A DNA stretch of 64,000 nucleotides, taken from positions 7,943,172 through 8,007,171 of the forward strand of contig CM041201.1 of NCBI GenBank assembly GCA_023078555.1, written 5' to 3'. A program made the position numbers and the translations under genes. The stretch's first letter is position 1. The number at the start of each line of letters is the position of its first letter. The notes under the pieces are model-generated. The model searched no databases. It was not told the origin of the DNA and worked only from the letters and a program-made list of their open reading frames with translations. Source of the DNA: Ulva prolifera (taxonomy: Eukaryota; Chlorophyta; Ulvophyceae; Ulvales; Ulvaceae). Shown here piece by piece: positions 1 through 10,800 of the stretch.

Positions 1-1093
1 TAACAGACCTAGTCCTTATAAACAGTGACGTTATTCAATACATGTTGGCAGGACAGCACCATAGCCAGGTGTGCCCTCTGGCCACTGTCCCAGTATGTCG
101 GGACTGCTACGGCGTTCCATAAAACTGTCAGTCCTCGTGTACATACCGTGGCTGCTCAACATCCTCTTCTTTCCCGAGAATGCCACTCATTCGGGCCGCA
201 TGGAACAGCACGACCTAAGCAAAAGCGTCAGCACTTCAGGCAGGCTTCAGCCCGCCCCGCAAGCAGGGGTTACATCAGGACCACCAAGTGTCCCCTCCTC
301 GTTGGGCGTTCAATGCTTGCGCTGGTCCTGTCACAGATGGGTTGAAGTCAGAAGGACGTGCGAATGCTTCTGCACATTTACAGTGCTCATCTTGCTTGTG
401 AGAGGCTCCGCGCTCAGAGCTGGGATGGTGCTGGAGGTCTCAAGGTCAAGTCAAGGTAACCCTGCTCTAGCGGCCATCTAATCGGAGAGCTGCCGTGCCT
501 GCAGCCCCTCCCGTCGGGATTTCCTGAGCGGCAGCTGAGCATGGCGATGAACTCATGGTCAGATCAAGCGGGGGTGGGGCGGGGGGCAGGTCAGCGACGC
601 ATGGCCAGCCAGAGTCCGCAGGACAAGGCCTTTGCGCTGCGTCTAGCAGCTGGCGCGCGCCACTCGAGACGAGCTCACGCGTTCCCTGTCGTCAACGACA
701 CGGAGGCTACAGCGCTGCTCTTATGGTCTACTCTTCTGCAACGCTTCGCGACTGCATGCAATGATTTGACGACTAGTGCCTCAACGCAAGGCCCGGCGAG
801 CGGAGACGCGGCCCTCGGCCGATCCGAGATGCGGATGGAGCACAAGTTGCATGGATAAAGGCTGCAGCGACGCGCATTGCTGCTGTCAAATCAACTTACG
901 TGGCATGAGCACGTATCTGGACCGGAACATTACACACACTGTATGGTCTCAGCTGCATCGCACTATGGGATGGAATGCACCTCTTGGCTGCACCACATCA
1001 CGACAGAATACTCATGTACTGCTGCCGTGCACACAAACGTCCGTCTTGTCTTGTAACATGTAGCGTTGCTCAACTTATGCGGTCCAATTTGGT
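1..1093. other. 5' flank of topoisomerase gene; no assignable gene
   Basis: No frame here resembles a known family and open frames are short. About 139-262 is a diverged copy of sequence at 7090-7220. The topoisomerase start codon follows at 1094; no TATA box or other promoter element is obvious. Confidence 0.4.
139..262 (+). repeat. diverged 125-bp dispersed repeat, copy 1
   Basis: The sequence matches 7090-7220 base for base over several blocks, including CCCGAGA/AGTGCCACTCAT and a near-identical end reading CAGCCCGCCCCGCAAGCAGG. Small indels separate the blocks. Both copies are on the plus strand, on either side of the topoisomerase gene. It may be an old segmental duplication or the end of a mobile element. 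Confidence 0.6.
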
Positions 1094-4000
1094 ATGAGTT
1101 CGTTGTTGCGGACACCTTTTCGCGCGCTTGCGCTCGCCCCGAAGAGAAGCGCTGCTGCAGCGGCAGCAAGCACGCTGGTCATTGTCGAGTCTACAGACAA
1201 GGCAGAGAGGCTGCAGGGGATACTTGGTGGTACTTTTGTCGTGACTTCATCGCATGGGCATGTCCGCGAGCTGCAGCAACGGCGATGGGCAGTCGATCCA
1301 ACACACAACTTCGAACTCCATTGGCAACCGCGCAGTCAGTACGTGCTCGATGAACTGTTGAAATCTGCAAGGATCTCCGACAGGGTACTTCTTGCCTCGG
1401 ACCCAGGCAGCGAAGGCGAGGCAAGCGCATGGCACTTGGCACAGCTCTGCCAGGCACGCACATGACCTCAGCTGCAGCACTGTCATACTCTGTGTCTCCA
1501 CAGTCCACGGTACTCGTCACGTTCGCCAACAAGCTGAATAGCAGCCACCGTTGCAGCATGCGCCTTCTTGGCCCACAAGCGTCCTGTCCTAGGACCGGCG
1601 CTGTCATCACAGCGGCCTGCTTCCGGGCTGCAGCAAGTGCGAGTGGAGTTCATGTATACTGCTACCAGCTCAGGCCACTGGCGTGCATGCAGGAGCTTTT
1701 GCCCAGTCATATACCAGTGCAGCGCGTCAGCTTCAAAGAAATCACAGAGCCTGCCATCGAGCAGGCGATGTCAGCCCCGAGGGCGGTGAATGAGGAGCTA
1801 GCACAGGCACACATAGCACGCATCGCATCAGACCACCTTCTGCGCTCCTCAGTGTCCCCGATGCTATGGAAGAAGCTGCTCGGGTACAAGTCTCCAGGTC
1901 ATGCTAGCTCTGTGGCGCTTCGGCTGATATGCGACAGGGAAACAGAGCGAGACATGCACAACACTGCCACATTCTACACAGCTACAGCACACCTGAGCAA
2001 ACCTCCCGGATGTGCCCAGGTGTGTGCCAGCCCGCTGAATGCGTCAACAACAGCCACAACCAGCCGTGGCAATGAACAAATCGCCTGCTGGGTGCTTCAA
2101 ACATGGTGTCTCTCTCCCCATATCACTTCTCCCAGCAATGCCTCCACGCCTGCAGATCACTGCCACAGTCCTCGTAGATGGACGTCCAGAGCTTGCCCAA
2201 AACCCAGGCAGGGGTCGTGGCAGCATCTTGTCCAAGCTGCGGGCTGCTGGGTCTGCAGAAGTGGAGAGCGTGCGCACAGGCTGCTCCTCGCAGCAACCCC
2301 CACGCCCCTACACCACCTCCCGCCTGCAGCAGGACGCGTCGCGCTTGCTGGGCTTCACCTGCCAGCAGACCATGCAATTGGCACAGTCACTATTTGAGGG
2401 TCTGAGCCCCTTCCGCAGTCTGCGTGCGCCTTGGATCCACGTCGGCCGGTAATAAATGGTGCCTCCTACCCACATGATGATCCCATGAGCAACCGAGTCA
2501 CCCTCCATGCAGATGGCTTGATCACATACTATCGCACAGCCGGTGAAGGCATTTCCTCCGAGCGGCTGGCGGCTATTCGCGCGGTAGTTCAGGACACGTT
2601 TCCAGACGCACTGCCGAACGCAGCGGTTACATACACGACCAAGAGCAGCAACGCGCAAGACGCACATCACGACGCACGTGAGGCTATCACAGTCACACGC
2701 CCGGCTGTGCACCCCGAGGACATCAATTGGCAGCAGCCCTCGGGTGAGCAGCTGCGGCGGAGGTGGCTGTACGAGCTGATCTGGCGTTGCACGGTCGCAT
2801 GCCAGATGACGGACGCCACCATCGCCACCGTGCGGCCTCGGTCACAGCGGGACTCCAGAGCTGATCCACTGGATTTCCACAGATGTTCAGCCGTGGCTTG
2901 GCTCCCAGTCCCCAGCTCATGATCATGCAGCCACTGGCAAGCGAAGCCATGGCCGCCTGTGTGTTGCCGCCGGTCTGTTGGGTGCAACTCGGAGTTCACC
3001 GAGTGGACAAATGGCTGGCAGCGCTCGCGTATGCAGTACCAGGTCATGCTACATGTGGTGGTTCATCGGCACCCTCTGGTGCAGGTACACGTCGATCTCC
3101 AGGCGTCAGGCGTACGCATGCATGCGTCCGCACGCTCCCTCGCTTCCTCCGGGTATCTGTGCGTCTGGGACGCGGCGACCGGCATCCGCAGCAGAGCCGT
3201 GGAACACCCTGGCAAGTGCCCGGGGGAAGAGGGCCCCATTGATCCCACCAACGACGCCACAGCAGTCGATTGCAAGGCGGCACTGGCGGCGGAGGAGGAG
3301 CAGTATCGCGCTCTGCGGAGCTGGGCGGTTGGAGACAAGGTGACGATCGTCGACGTCAAGGCACGGCAGTGTGCCAGCGAGGCACCTCGGCGATACTCGG
3401 AAGCCGGCCTGGTGAAGCAGCTGGAGCGGCTGGGGATCGGGCGTCCTGCGACGTATGCTGGCATCGTCGGGGCACTGACTAATGGGTGCACACCGGGACG
3501 CCTGATGTGATATGATGTTTTTTGATTTGATTTGATTTTTTTATGCTTGCGCGGAGCAGATTGTACCCACCCAATACCCACCCAAACGTTTCGCGTAGGC
3601 CTGCAATTCACGAACTGATCCGACTTCAGCGGCGCGGTGCTGCATGCCGTTGCAGATGCCCACGCACCCTGCACGCCTGCAGTATAGTCAATCTGGATAT
3701 ACTGAGCCGCATCCTTGCAAGGGTGATGAGAGGACGATGCGAGGACGGTGGCCACTCCGAATGAGCTGGACCACATGTAGTGACGTGGGTTTTCATGGCA
3801 GCATTATGCATGGTACACCATGACAGGGATATGCAGGGAGTACGTTGTCAAGAGCAAGAGATCGCTGCACCCGACGCCGTCGGGGAGAATGATGGCGGCA
3901 TTCCAGCAGAAGTTCTTCAGCAGGTGGGTGGACACGGAGTTTGCAGCGGGGCTCGAGGCGCGCTTGGACGGCGTTGGCGCGGGCACCGACAACCTGCATG

Positions 4001-5981
4001 CCTTCTTATCCGACTTCTGGTGGGAGCTGGACCAGAGTATGCAAGGTTTAAAGGACATAACGATGAAGCAGGTGCAGGCACCCGCTGTGTGTACGTGTGC
4101 ATGACTAGTACATGTGTGTTACAAGGACAAAGGCAGCAAGGCGGGCAGTACCGCGTAAGAAGCAAGCAGACGCACATACGCAGACACTAGTACATGTGCA
4201 TGACTAGTACTTTAGCATACACAGAACAGAAATACATGCATCGCTGCAGCCATACGTTCATTGGGACGTTGGGAGGGAATCTGCGCAGCCAAAGGCGCCA
4301 TGATCATGACACGCCGTGTACATGCGCGTGGCTGTGCACCAGCGCGGTCATGCTGCTGCGGCTGTTTGGGCGTCAATAGGAGTCCTTGACCTCGCATGCA
4401 GCTGCTGCGGGCCATCCAGTTCATGTGATCACGGGGTCACTGCAGCGGTCCTGACAATTGCAACAGCCATGGCTCAGATCACCGTGCTTGCTCCTTTGTG
4501 AAGCCTGCAGATTTTGGGGGGGTTGGGGGAGTGCTACCGTACGCGTGTGATGATCAGATTTTGGGGGGGTTGGGGGAGCGCTACCGTACGCGTGTGATGA
4601 TCAGATTTTGGGGGGGTTGGGGGAGCGCTACCGTACGCGTGTGATGATCAGACGAGAGAAACTTTCAGAGCTTGCAGGTCTATAAAGAGCTTGAGCAGGA
4701 GCTCGAGAAGAGGCTGTTCCCGCGTTATGTGGATGGCTCAGATCCACGTACTTGCCGCGCCTGTGGTACCGGCCGCCTCTTCCTCCTAGGCACAGCTCAC
4801 GGAGGGTTTGTCGCCTGTTCGAACTACAGAGGGAAGCAGCTCGGTGTCCGCAGGTGCACCTTCACAAGGCCCATCGGCGGGAGTGGGTTGAGCAAATATG
4901 CGACAGCGATTGGCTTACACCCGCATCACGGCGAGATGATGGTGTTGCTGCCTGGCACGTATGGCTGGTATGTATACGGACCAGCCCGACCTCATGGCGA
5001 GGGGTTGTAACTATACAAGAGACTGTTGTTTAGCAGGCATCGATCGGATCAGGCAGATAGTGGAGATGCTCCCACGGACGGCCCCGGAAGAGTCACCCAG
5101 GGTCCGCAACAAACAAAGCTTTCTGTGCTGCAGGTATCTGCAAATGTCGTCGAATGGGGAGGATGTTAAGTGCAACCTAGGTGAGCCTGTAGAGATAGGA
5201 GGTCGGATCAGCATCACTGTCGAGAATGCTGCTTCGTTTCTACAGCCTCCACGAGTCCTGGGGCAGCATCCAGAGACGGGCTGGGACGTCACCCTCCGAT
5301 CAGGCAAATATGGCATGTACTACCAGCATGGTAGGACAAGCGCTTCTGCCAATCCGGACAAGCAGGCGACGCTGAAAGCTGCAGTACATGTGTTGGACCG
5401 GAAGGACCGGAAAGCCAGGCGGCTGTTTGAACAGTATGGTGTGCTCATCACGTGATGCCTCTGCCGTCTCTCATCCGCCACGGCGCAGGATCCTCTGGAG
5501 CAGGTCCGGAGCTGCAGCGGCACGCATGGGCGCAGGCTGTAAGTGCGGCGTGATCTGCCCGCATATGTGGTTCCAAGACAGCACTGTGGTGTCTGTCTTC
5601 TCGGTGCCTGTGTTCAAACCTCATGCATATGGGACGCCGTTGTGGGACCCCTCGTGTGGGTCCTGGGACATTAAATGTGGGTCCTGGGACCCCTCATGTG
5701 GGTTCCCTCATGTGGATCACCTTTAAAACTTTGCAGGCATACCGCAAGAGAAGGGAGCGCAGAGCAGCGACGCCGGAGAACGGCGGACAGAGGTCGCGTC
5801 ATCGGCCACGCATGGAACTCCAACGGGGGAGTGGTGGTGTAACATCGACATGACGAAGCCCAAGTCTCTGAAGCTAGACTCGCCAGGAATGGAACGTTTC
5901 GATGAACGGGAGTATGTGCCAGTAGTGCCCAAGCGGAAAAAGAACGTTCGGCGCATGCTCACGCTTTCCATACACAAATAA
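1094..5981 (+). CDS. topA: bacterial-type DNA topoisomerase I (type IA), probably organellar
   Basis: Type IA enzymes relax negatively supercoiled DNA through a 5'-phosphotyrosine link. Nine phase-consistent exons: 1094-1453, 1693-2019, 2156-2399, 2513-2829, 3085-3485, 3837-4071, 4678-4886, 5134-5438, 5737-5981; 2643 bp, 880 aa. The Arg/Ala-rich N-terminus (1-26) looks like a transit peptide. TOPRIM begins at LVIVES (28-33). The gate domain has GLITYYRT with catalytic Tyr near 316, then NAQDAH, LYELIW and GIGRPATYA. A zinc finger uses Cys 654/657/675/688, followed by LGQHPETG and a basic tail with PKRKK. Odd points: the TOPRIM metal motif reads DPGSEGE (second Asp is Gly105), the usual RTDS after the Tyr is RTAG, and the first intron needs a GC donor (CAG/GCACGC). 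The last exon is inferred from its open frame and phase. Confidence 0.85.
4096..4210 (+). mobile_element. SINE-like short insertion, copy 1 (with 16-bp target-site duplication)
   Basis: Lies in topoisomerase intron 6. A perfect 16-bp direct repeat (TGTGCATGACTAGTAC) sits at 4096-4111 and 4195-4210. The insert shares 52 of 55 bases (4114-4168) with 38707-38761, where a different direct repeat flanks the related insert. Different flanking duplications around a shared core are what independent insertions leave. No coding capacity; no tRNA-type promoter boxes recognised. Confidence 0.65.
4508..4648 (+). repeat. 47-bp tandem repeat, three copies
   Basis: Three adjacent 47-bp units start at 4508, 4555 and 4602, nearly identical (one T/C difference in unit 1). 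Each begins CAGATTTT, then G7-TT-G5, then GCTACCGTACGCG. The array is in topoisomerase intron 6, about 30 bp before the acceptor of the exon starting at 4678. The G runs could form a quadruplex or act in splicing (inference). Confidence 0.9.
5640..5715 (+). repeat. short imperfect tandem repeat
   Basis: Degenerate repeats of GTGGGTCCTGGGAC with spacers such as CCCCTCATGTGG, in the last topoisomerase intron just before the acceptor at 5736. No coding role seen. Confidence 0.6.
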
Positions 5982-7058
5982 CATACCTCGTCGGCCGCCG
6001 CTCTGGCCGGATGGCCTATGACTCGTAGGCTACGAGTTGGGGGGGGGGGACCCCAAGTTCAACACGGTTTCAACCCTGTGGGCGCTGTACCCTGTTCACC
6101 TCTTTAGGTGTCTGCCGATGTCGGGCAGGACAGCTCCGCCCAGGGCACAGTGTAGCTCAGGGATGCATGATCTGTTAACAATTGTAGCCGCGCCACGGCC
6201 GGCACGGCGCTGGTATGGGCTTCGGATGGGGAAGAATTCACAGCGGCGGAATCTTCTGCGTTGCTGGTGTGTGTGGGAAGGGTCAGGGGTATGGGGGCTG
6301 CGGCCCCCTGTAGCCGGGCGGCCTTACGTGGGGCCTCCTCGCGATCGGCCGTGGCTGTGGGGCCACTTGGGAGTGCTATGGGTGGGTGTGTAGGTGATGT
6401 TGTGACGGCTGTGTGATGGGGGGTGGGTGGCTACATGGGTGCATCGGGGTAACCTGGGCTCTGCCTATAGCCTGAGGGGCACCACAAGATCGCGTTGCGT
6501 GGTGCCAGTGTTGCGCGTTCATTGGACAAAATCGTCGCTGTGGCGCGGGTGTGTTGTGTGGACTTGATGACCCTGTCCTTGAGATATCTGCTGTTCCTGC
6601 GATGCTCATCGCCTCTCCGGTTTCACACCACAGATTGAGTCAACCCATGCATTGTTCGAACCGCAGATAGAGCCATGCTTTGGTCCCAGCCCCCGGGACC
6701 TTGTTCTATGGCATGGCAATGGCCCAGCGGTGTGGACGGACGCGTAATGAGCGGCGCGCAGTGAAGGCACCGCCTGCATGATGAATCATGGCGATGTTCA
6801 GATCATCATCTCGGACACACAACAGGCCCGCTGACACACAAGCGCACAGACTCCACAGTGGCTAAGCAGAGGCAGTTGATGTTGCACAAGGAATTCCAGG
6901 CAGGCTGAAATTCGTGCTACTGAATGACTGCTGTGAAACTCTGAAAGCCAACAGTCAAGCATCTGATCACTCCACGAGAACTCGGAGGCCTCGAGCAGCA
7001 GTTGTCCCGCCATGTTGACCTTGAACTGGTGACACCAGCTGTTTTATAGGGAGGCCCG
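5982..7058. other. intergenic; no assignable gene
   Basis: Downstream of the topoisomerase stop. A G9 tract lies near 6041-6049 and a G-rich stretch at 6280-6440. Frames on both strands are short and resemble no family. Confidence 0.4.
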
Positions 7059-7773
7059 TTGTTGAATCAGGCACTACAGTCAATCCTCCGTTACATGCTG
7101 TGGTTGCTCAACATGCCTTGCCCGAGAGTGCCACTCATGCAGGCCGCCTGGAGCAGTACAAACTGTGCAAAAATGCAGACGATCGGAGCTCTTCAGGCAG
7201 GCACCAGCCCGCCCCGCAAGCAGGGCCTGCAGCAGCTCCAGCTGGTCCACCAAATGGCTTCATGGCCAGCCAGGAGCGCGCATCTCAACTCATCGAAAAA
7301 ATCACCAAGGGGTGCGTATGCCTCAAATACCGCAAGCAGAACACAACGGGCCGACCGCTCGGACCAAAAATCGCCTCGGCTGTTGCCCAGAGCATCATTA
7401 CAATGACTCCTTATTCATGGATCGACGGGAGCTTGCGGCCCGCATCTGGAGAGAGCAGCAGGCTCCCGGAGTTGCTTGAGCCCGGCAGCATCACGGGAAG
7501 CGGCAGCACATGGTTCTGCTTGCGGTTCGCCAGGCGCTCCAGGTACATGACGCTCAGAGGCGACCCTGCATGTGGCTCCCCCTCAGCCACCACCACATCC
7601 TCCACACTTACGGCCAAGGGACGACGCTGCTGCAACGGACGGACGAGCAACAGGCGACCAGGGTTGTGCGCACCGACAGCGGGTCTCGCAGCAGCAGTGG
7701 AGGCGGCACAGGAATCAGGCGCCAGTTCTGGACTTTGATTATTTATCGGATCATATCCAACGTATCTATGTGA
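7059..7773 (+). CDS. possible PH-like domain fragment, unassigned
   Basis: A plus-strand frame from the ATG at 7262 reads MASQERASQLIEKITKGCVC then LKYRKQ, which faintly recalls the start of plant/algal PH domains of the RCC1-FYVE type (a helix followed by GxxxLKYxR). A later stretch (about 7440-7560, LPELLEPGSI and FARRSRYMTL) would fit the middle of such a domain, but no full exon set could be built. The upstream part (7090-7220) is copy 2 of the dispersed repeat, so this could be a decayed duplicate. It converges on the pseudokinase ending at 7824. Confidence 0.2.
7090..7220 (+). repeat. diverged 125-bp dispersed repeat, copy 2
   Basis: Counterpart of 139-262, same orientation, with conserved blocks GGTTGCTCAACAT, GAGAGTGCCACTCAT and CAGCCCGCCCCGCAAGCAGG. 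Both copies are followed within a few hundred bases by an ATGGCCAGCCAG motif (601 and 7262), suggesting the original homology was longer. Confidence 0.6.
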
Positions 7774-7823
7774 CAGTACTGCACCCTAGCGGACCTGCGC
7801 TGGCGCCGGAGCTGCGCAGCGGC

Positions 7824-10800
7824 TCAAATAGACAAAGCTGCGGCAAACGCGCTCACACCGAGGAGCCCGCTGGTGCAGACCCTGAGAGCATGTTCATGGG
7901 GCACTGACAGCGCAACCGCACTGGGTTTGGGGGCGGCCGATGTGGCGTCCGGTGGGGCATGTGAGGGGGGCGCACCCGGGCCAAGAATCGCCTCAGAGAG
8001 CCGCCACGCCGACAGCCCCTCCCCCGAGTCCAAGGCCTCGCTCAGCAGCGCGTTGAAGTCCTCCTGCGAGCCCAGTGAGTCGACGACGCAGGCCCCGCTG
8101 GAGCTATCGGACACGCGCTTGCGCATCTCGTCCAGCAGCTCCCCTGCGCCCCGCGTCACGCGCTCCCACGCCTCCTGCGGCGTCATTGCGATTGCAGGGC
8201 CCCCCTCCCCGGCCTCCAGGCTCCCGGACACCGCCGCCACGAGCGACCCCTCCCAGCCGGGCGGCGGCGGCAGCGGGATGCGGCTCGTGCCGCCGTCGGT
8301 GCTGCGCCGCCCGGCCGGCGGGCTCGCTGGCGGCGTGGCGCCGCGGCTCACCGCCGCAGGCAGCCCCGCCGCGGGCGAGCGCGGCGTGGCGCCGCGACTC
8401 GGCGGCCGCGGCAGCGCGGACGGCGACCGCGGCGTTGCCGCGGCGGCGGCGGCGGCAGCAGCCCGCCGCCGCGGCGACGTCGCCGCGCCGATCGGCGGCA
8501 CGAACGACAGTGATGCGGAGCTCGACTGCCCGAGGTCGTCGGCGGCGGCCGCGGCGGCGGCCGCCATCGCGCCGCTCCCGGCGTGCCGCTCACGCGAGTT
8601 GGCACCCGAGTCCGCGCGCATGTCGAGCTCTGCGAGCGTGACGTCCAGTGCGACGCTCGCCGTCTTGGACGCGGACAGCGAGCAGCTGCTCTCATGCTCG
8701 CTGTTACTGTACAGACAGTTCGGCGCAAACACCTCTGGCATCGGCGTCACCGCCGCCGCGGGCCCGGGATTCGGCGGCGGCAGGAACGAAAACTCCTGTG
8801 TCGAGGCAAACACCGGCGGCGTCGGCGGCGGCGGCGCGGGCTGTGTGTCGCATCCGTCCATGCCGGACTCGCCGTAGAGGATGGCGCCGGAGCAGAAGAA
8901 CGTGTCGTCGATGTCCGGGGCTTCGGAGCGCAGCGGCAGCCCGCTCACCGGCCGCAGCATCTGCGACGCCAGCTACACGCAGCACACAGCTGTCACCGCT
9001 GCAGATCACGCATGCATGGTGCGCCGCAGACGCACGTAGCCACAGCAGCATGCACACGCCGTGGTGCACCCCTACCGCGGCTCCATCGATCGATTGATCG
9101 ACACCTCGCGTATGCGCGTACGCAGCCGGCTGCAACGTGCACGCATGTGTGTGCTACGGGCATCGAGCTGCCTGTGCCAGATCACCATGAATTGAGCCAC
9201 GCAGAAAGCAACAACATGAATAGGTGGGAACGGGGCGTGCCTGCACCGTGCCTGTGGAGTCCACGTACCGCTCCTGGCTGATCTCGCGGTTCATGTCTGT
9301 GAAGATCTGCAGCATCTGCTCGAAGCTTGGGCGGTCGGCGGTGTTGCGGCTCATGCATGCCTTCATCAGGAGCGTGTACGTCAGCGGGCATGTTGAGAGG
9401 ACGTCCGGGAAGGCGCACGGCGCCTCCTGCAGCGCCCCGCTCTGCTGTATCGGCCTGCACGCATGGACGCATCTTGACAACGCTTCAGTACGCATGTGCA
9501 GGACAGGTGTCCTCCACCGCTGCATCGTTCAATTCTTCGCGCATCAGTCGGAGCTTGGAGATTGATTTGAGCCCCCGTGGGCGGTGCCGATCAAGGATAC
9601 CCTTGGCAGTGTCGGGTCATGCAGGGCCATGTGCCGCAGGATGCTCGATTCCGCGTGTAGCTCCACTAAACCGCATGCATGCCAGCCGCCACCACCGTCC
9701 CCCGCCGGTTGCGTCTCGTCGCCGGACTCTCCGTCAGGGTTCCGGCAGCGGCCGGGCGTGCAGAGGAGCACGGGGGAGCGCACTTGCTGTGCACTACAGG
9801 GCAGCCCATCATGAGCTGCCACATGATGACCCCGAAGGAGTACACGTCCGCGAACTTGTCGACGCGGCCGCCGCTGAGCACCTCCGGCGCGGAGTGCGCG
9901 CACAGCAGCGCGCTGCCGCCGCGCCACGCCGTGTGGTGCGGGCAGGTGAGGAACCCTGTGATGCACGCCTGCGCGTCGCCGCTCGCCAACGCGCTCGCGA
10001 TGCTCCAGTGCGAGTTCACATCTCTCTGCACCAGAGGCGACCGTGATGTTCCGGACCTGTGTTGTGAGGTGGCGGATAGCCGCGTGGGAGGGCTCTAGAG
10101 GGGAGCAGTGACGCCCGGACAGCGCATGCCACGGTTGTCACCCGTGAATCCCACCTCCGCGCAGTGCATTCGATTGCCGCAATGGACGGACCGCAGCCGC
10201 ATTCCGCACCGCTGATCCCAGTGCCCACCGCCCAAGCACGGCTGCACGTCGTGCGGGGGTGCACAAACGGCGGGCTCTCGTCATGCGTGCGCCCTGCACC
10301 TTCGGAACGCCAGACTCCGGATCCCCCCCCGGCACCGACAGCGACACTCAACCGCGAACGGACTACAGGGTGGGGTGAGAGGAGGGGGGTGCCGCACATG
10401 TAGGAGGATGCACGCCGGGCGGAGGCTGCCGTGGCAGATGCCCCGCGAGTGCAGGAAGTTCATGCCCTGCGCGATTTTGCGCAGAAGCGCTGTCGCGACG
10501 GCCCACTGCTCCCGCACCATCGTCCGGCAGAATAGGCCCTTCCGCAGCGCCTGCTGCAGCCCCCCCCCGTTGCAGTGCGCCTGCGCGAGCGTGACCTCGA
10601 ACGAGCAGCGGCAGCCGTCGCCGACGTCCTCGAGGGCGGCGCAGGAGTGGCCGTAGGTGCGCAGGACGTTCGGGTGCACGAGGCGCGGCATCAGGGCCGC
10701 GGCGGCCTCGGTCATCGCCTGCTGTACGATGTAGGACTCGGGCTCGAACTGGAAGACGTGGCGGGAGCGGACGGCGGCGGTGCTGCTCGCCTTGGTGCCT

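Noticed and set aside
6640..6670. tRNA gene suggested by GTTCGAACC
   Set aside because: No cloverleaf arms or A box around the B-box-like sequence.
7873..8877. 334-codon plus-strand frame
   Set aside because: Antisense to the pseudokinase tail exon; the minus frame continues the kinase in phase.
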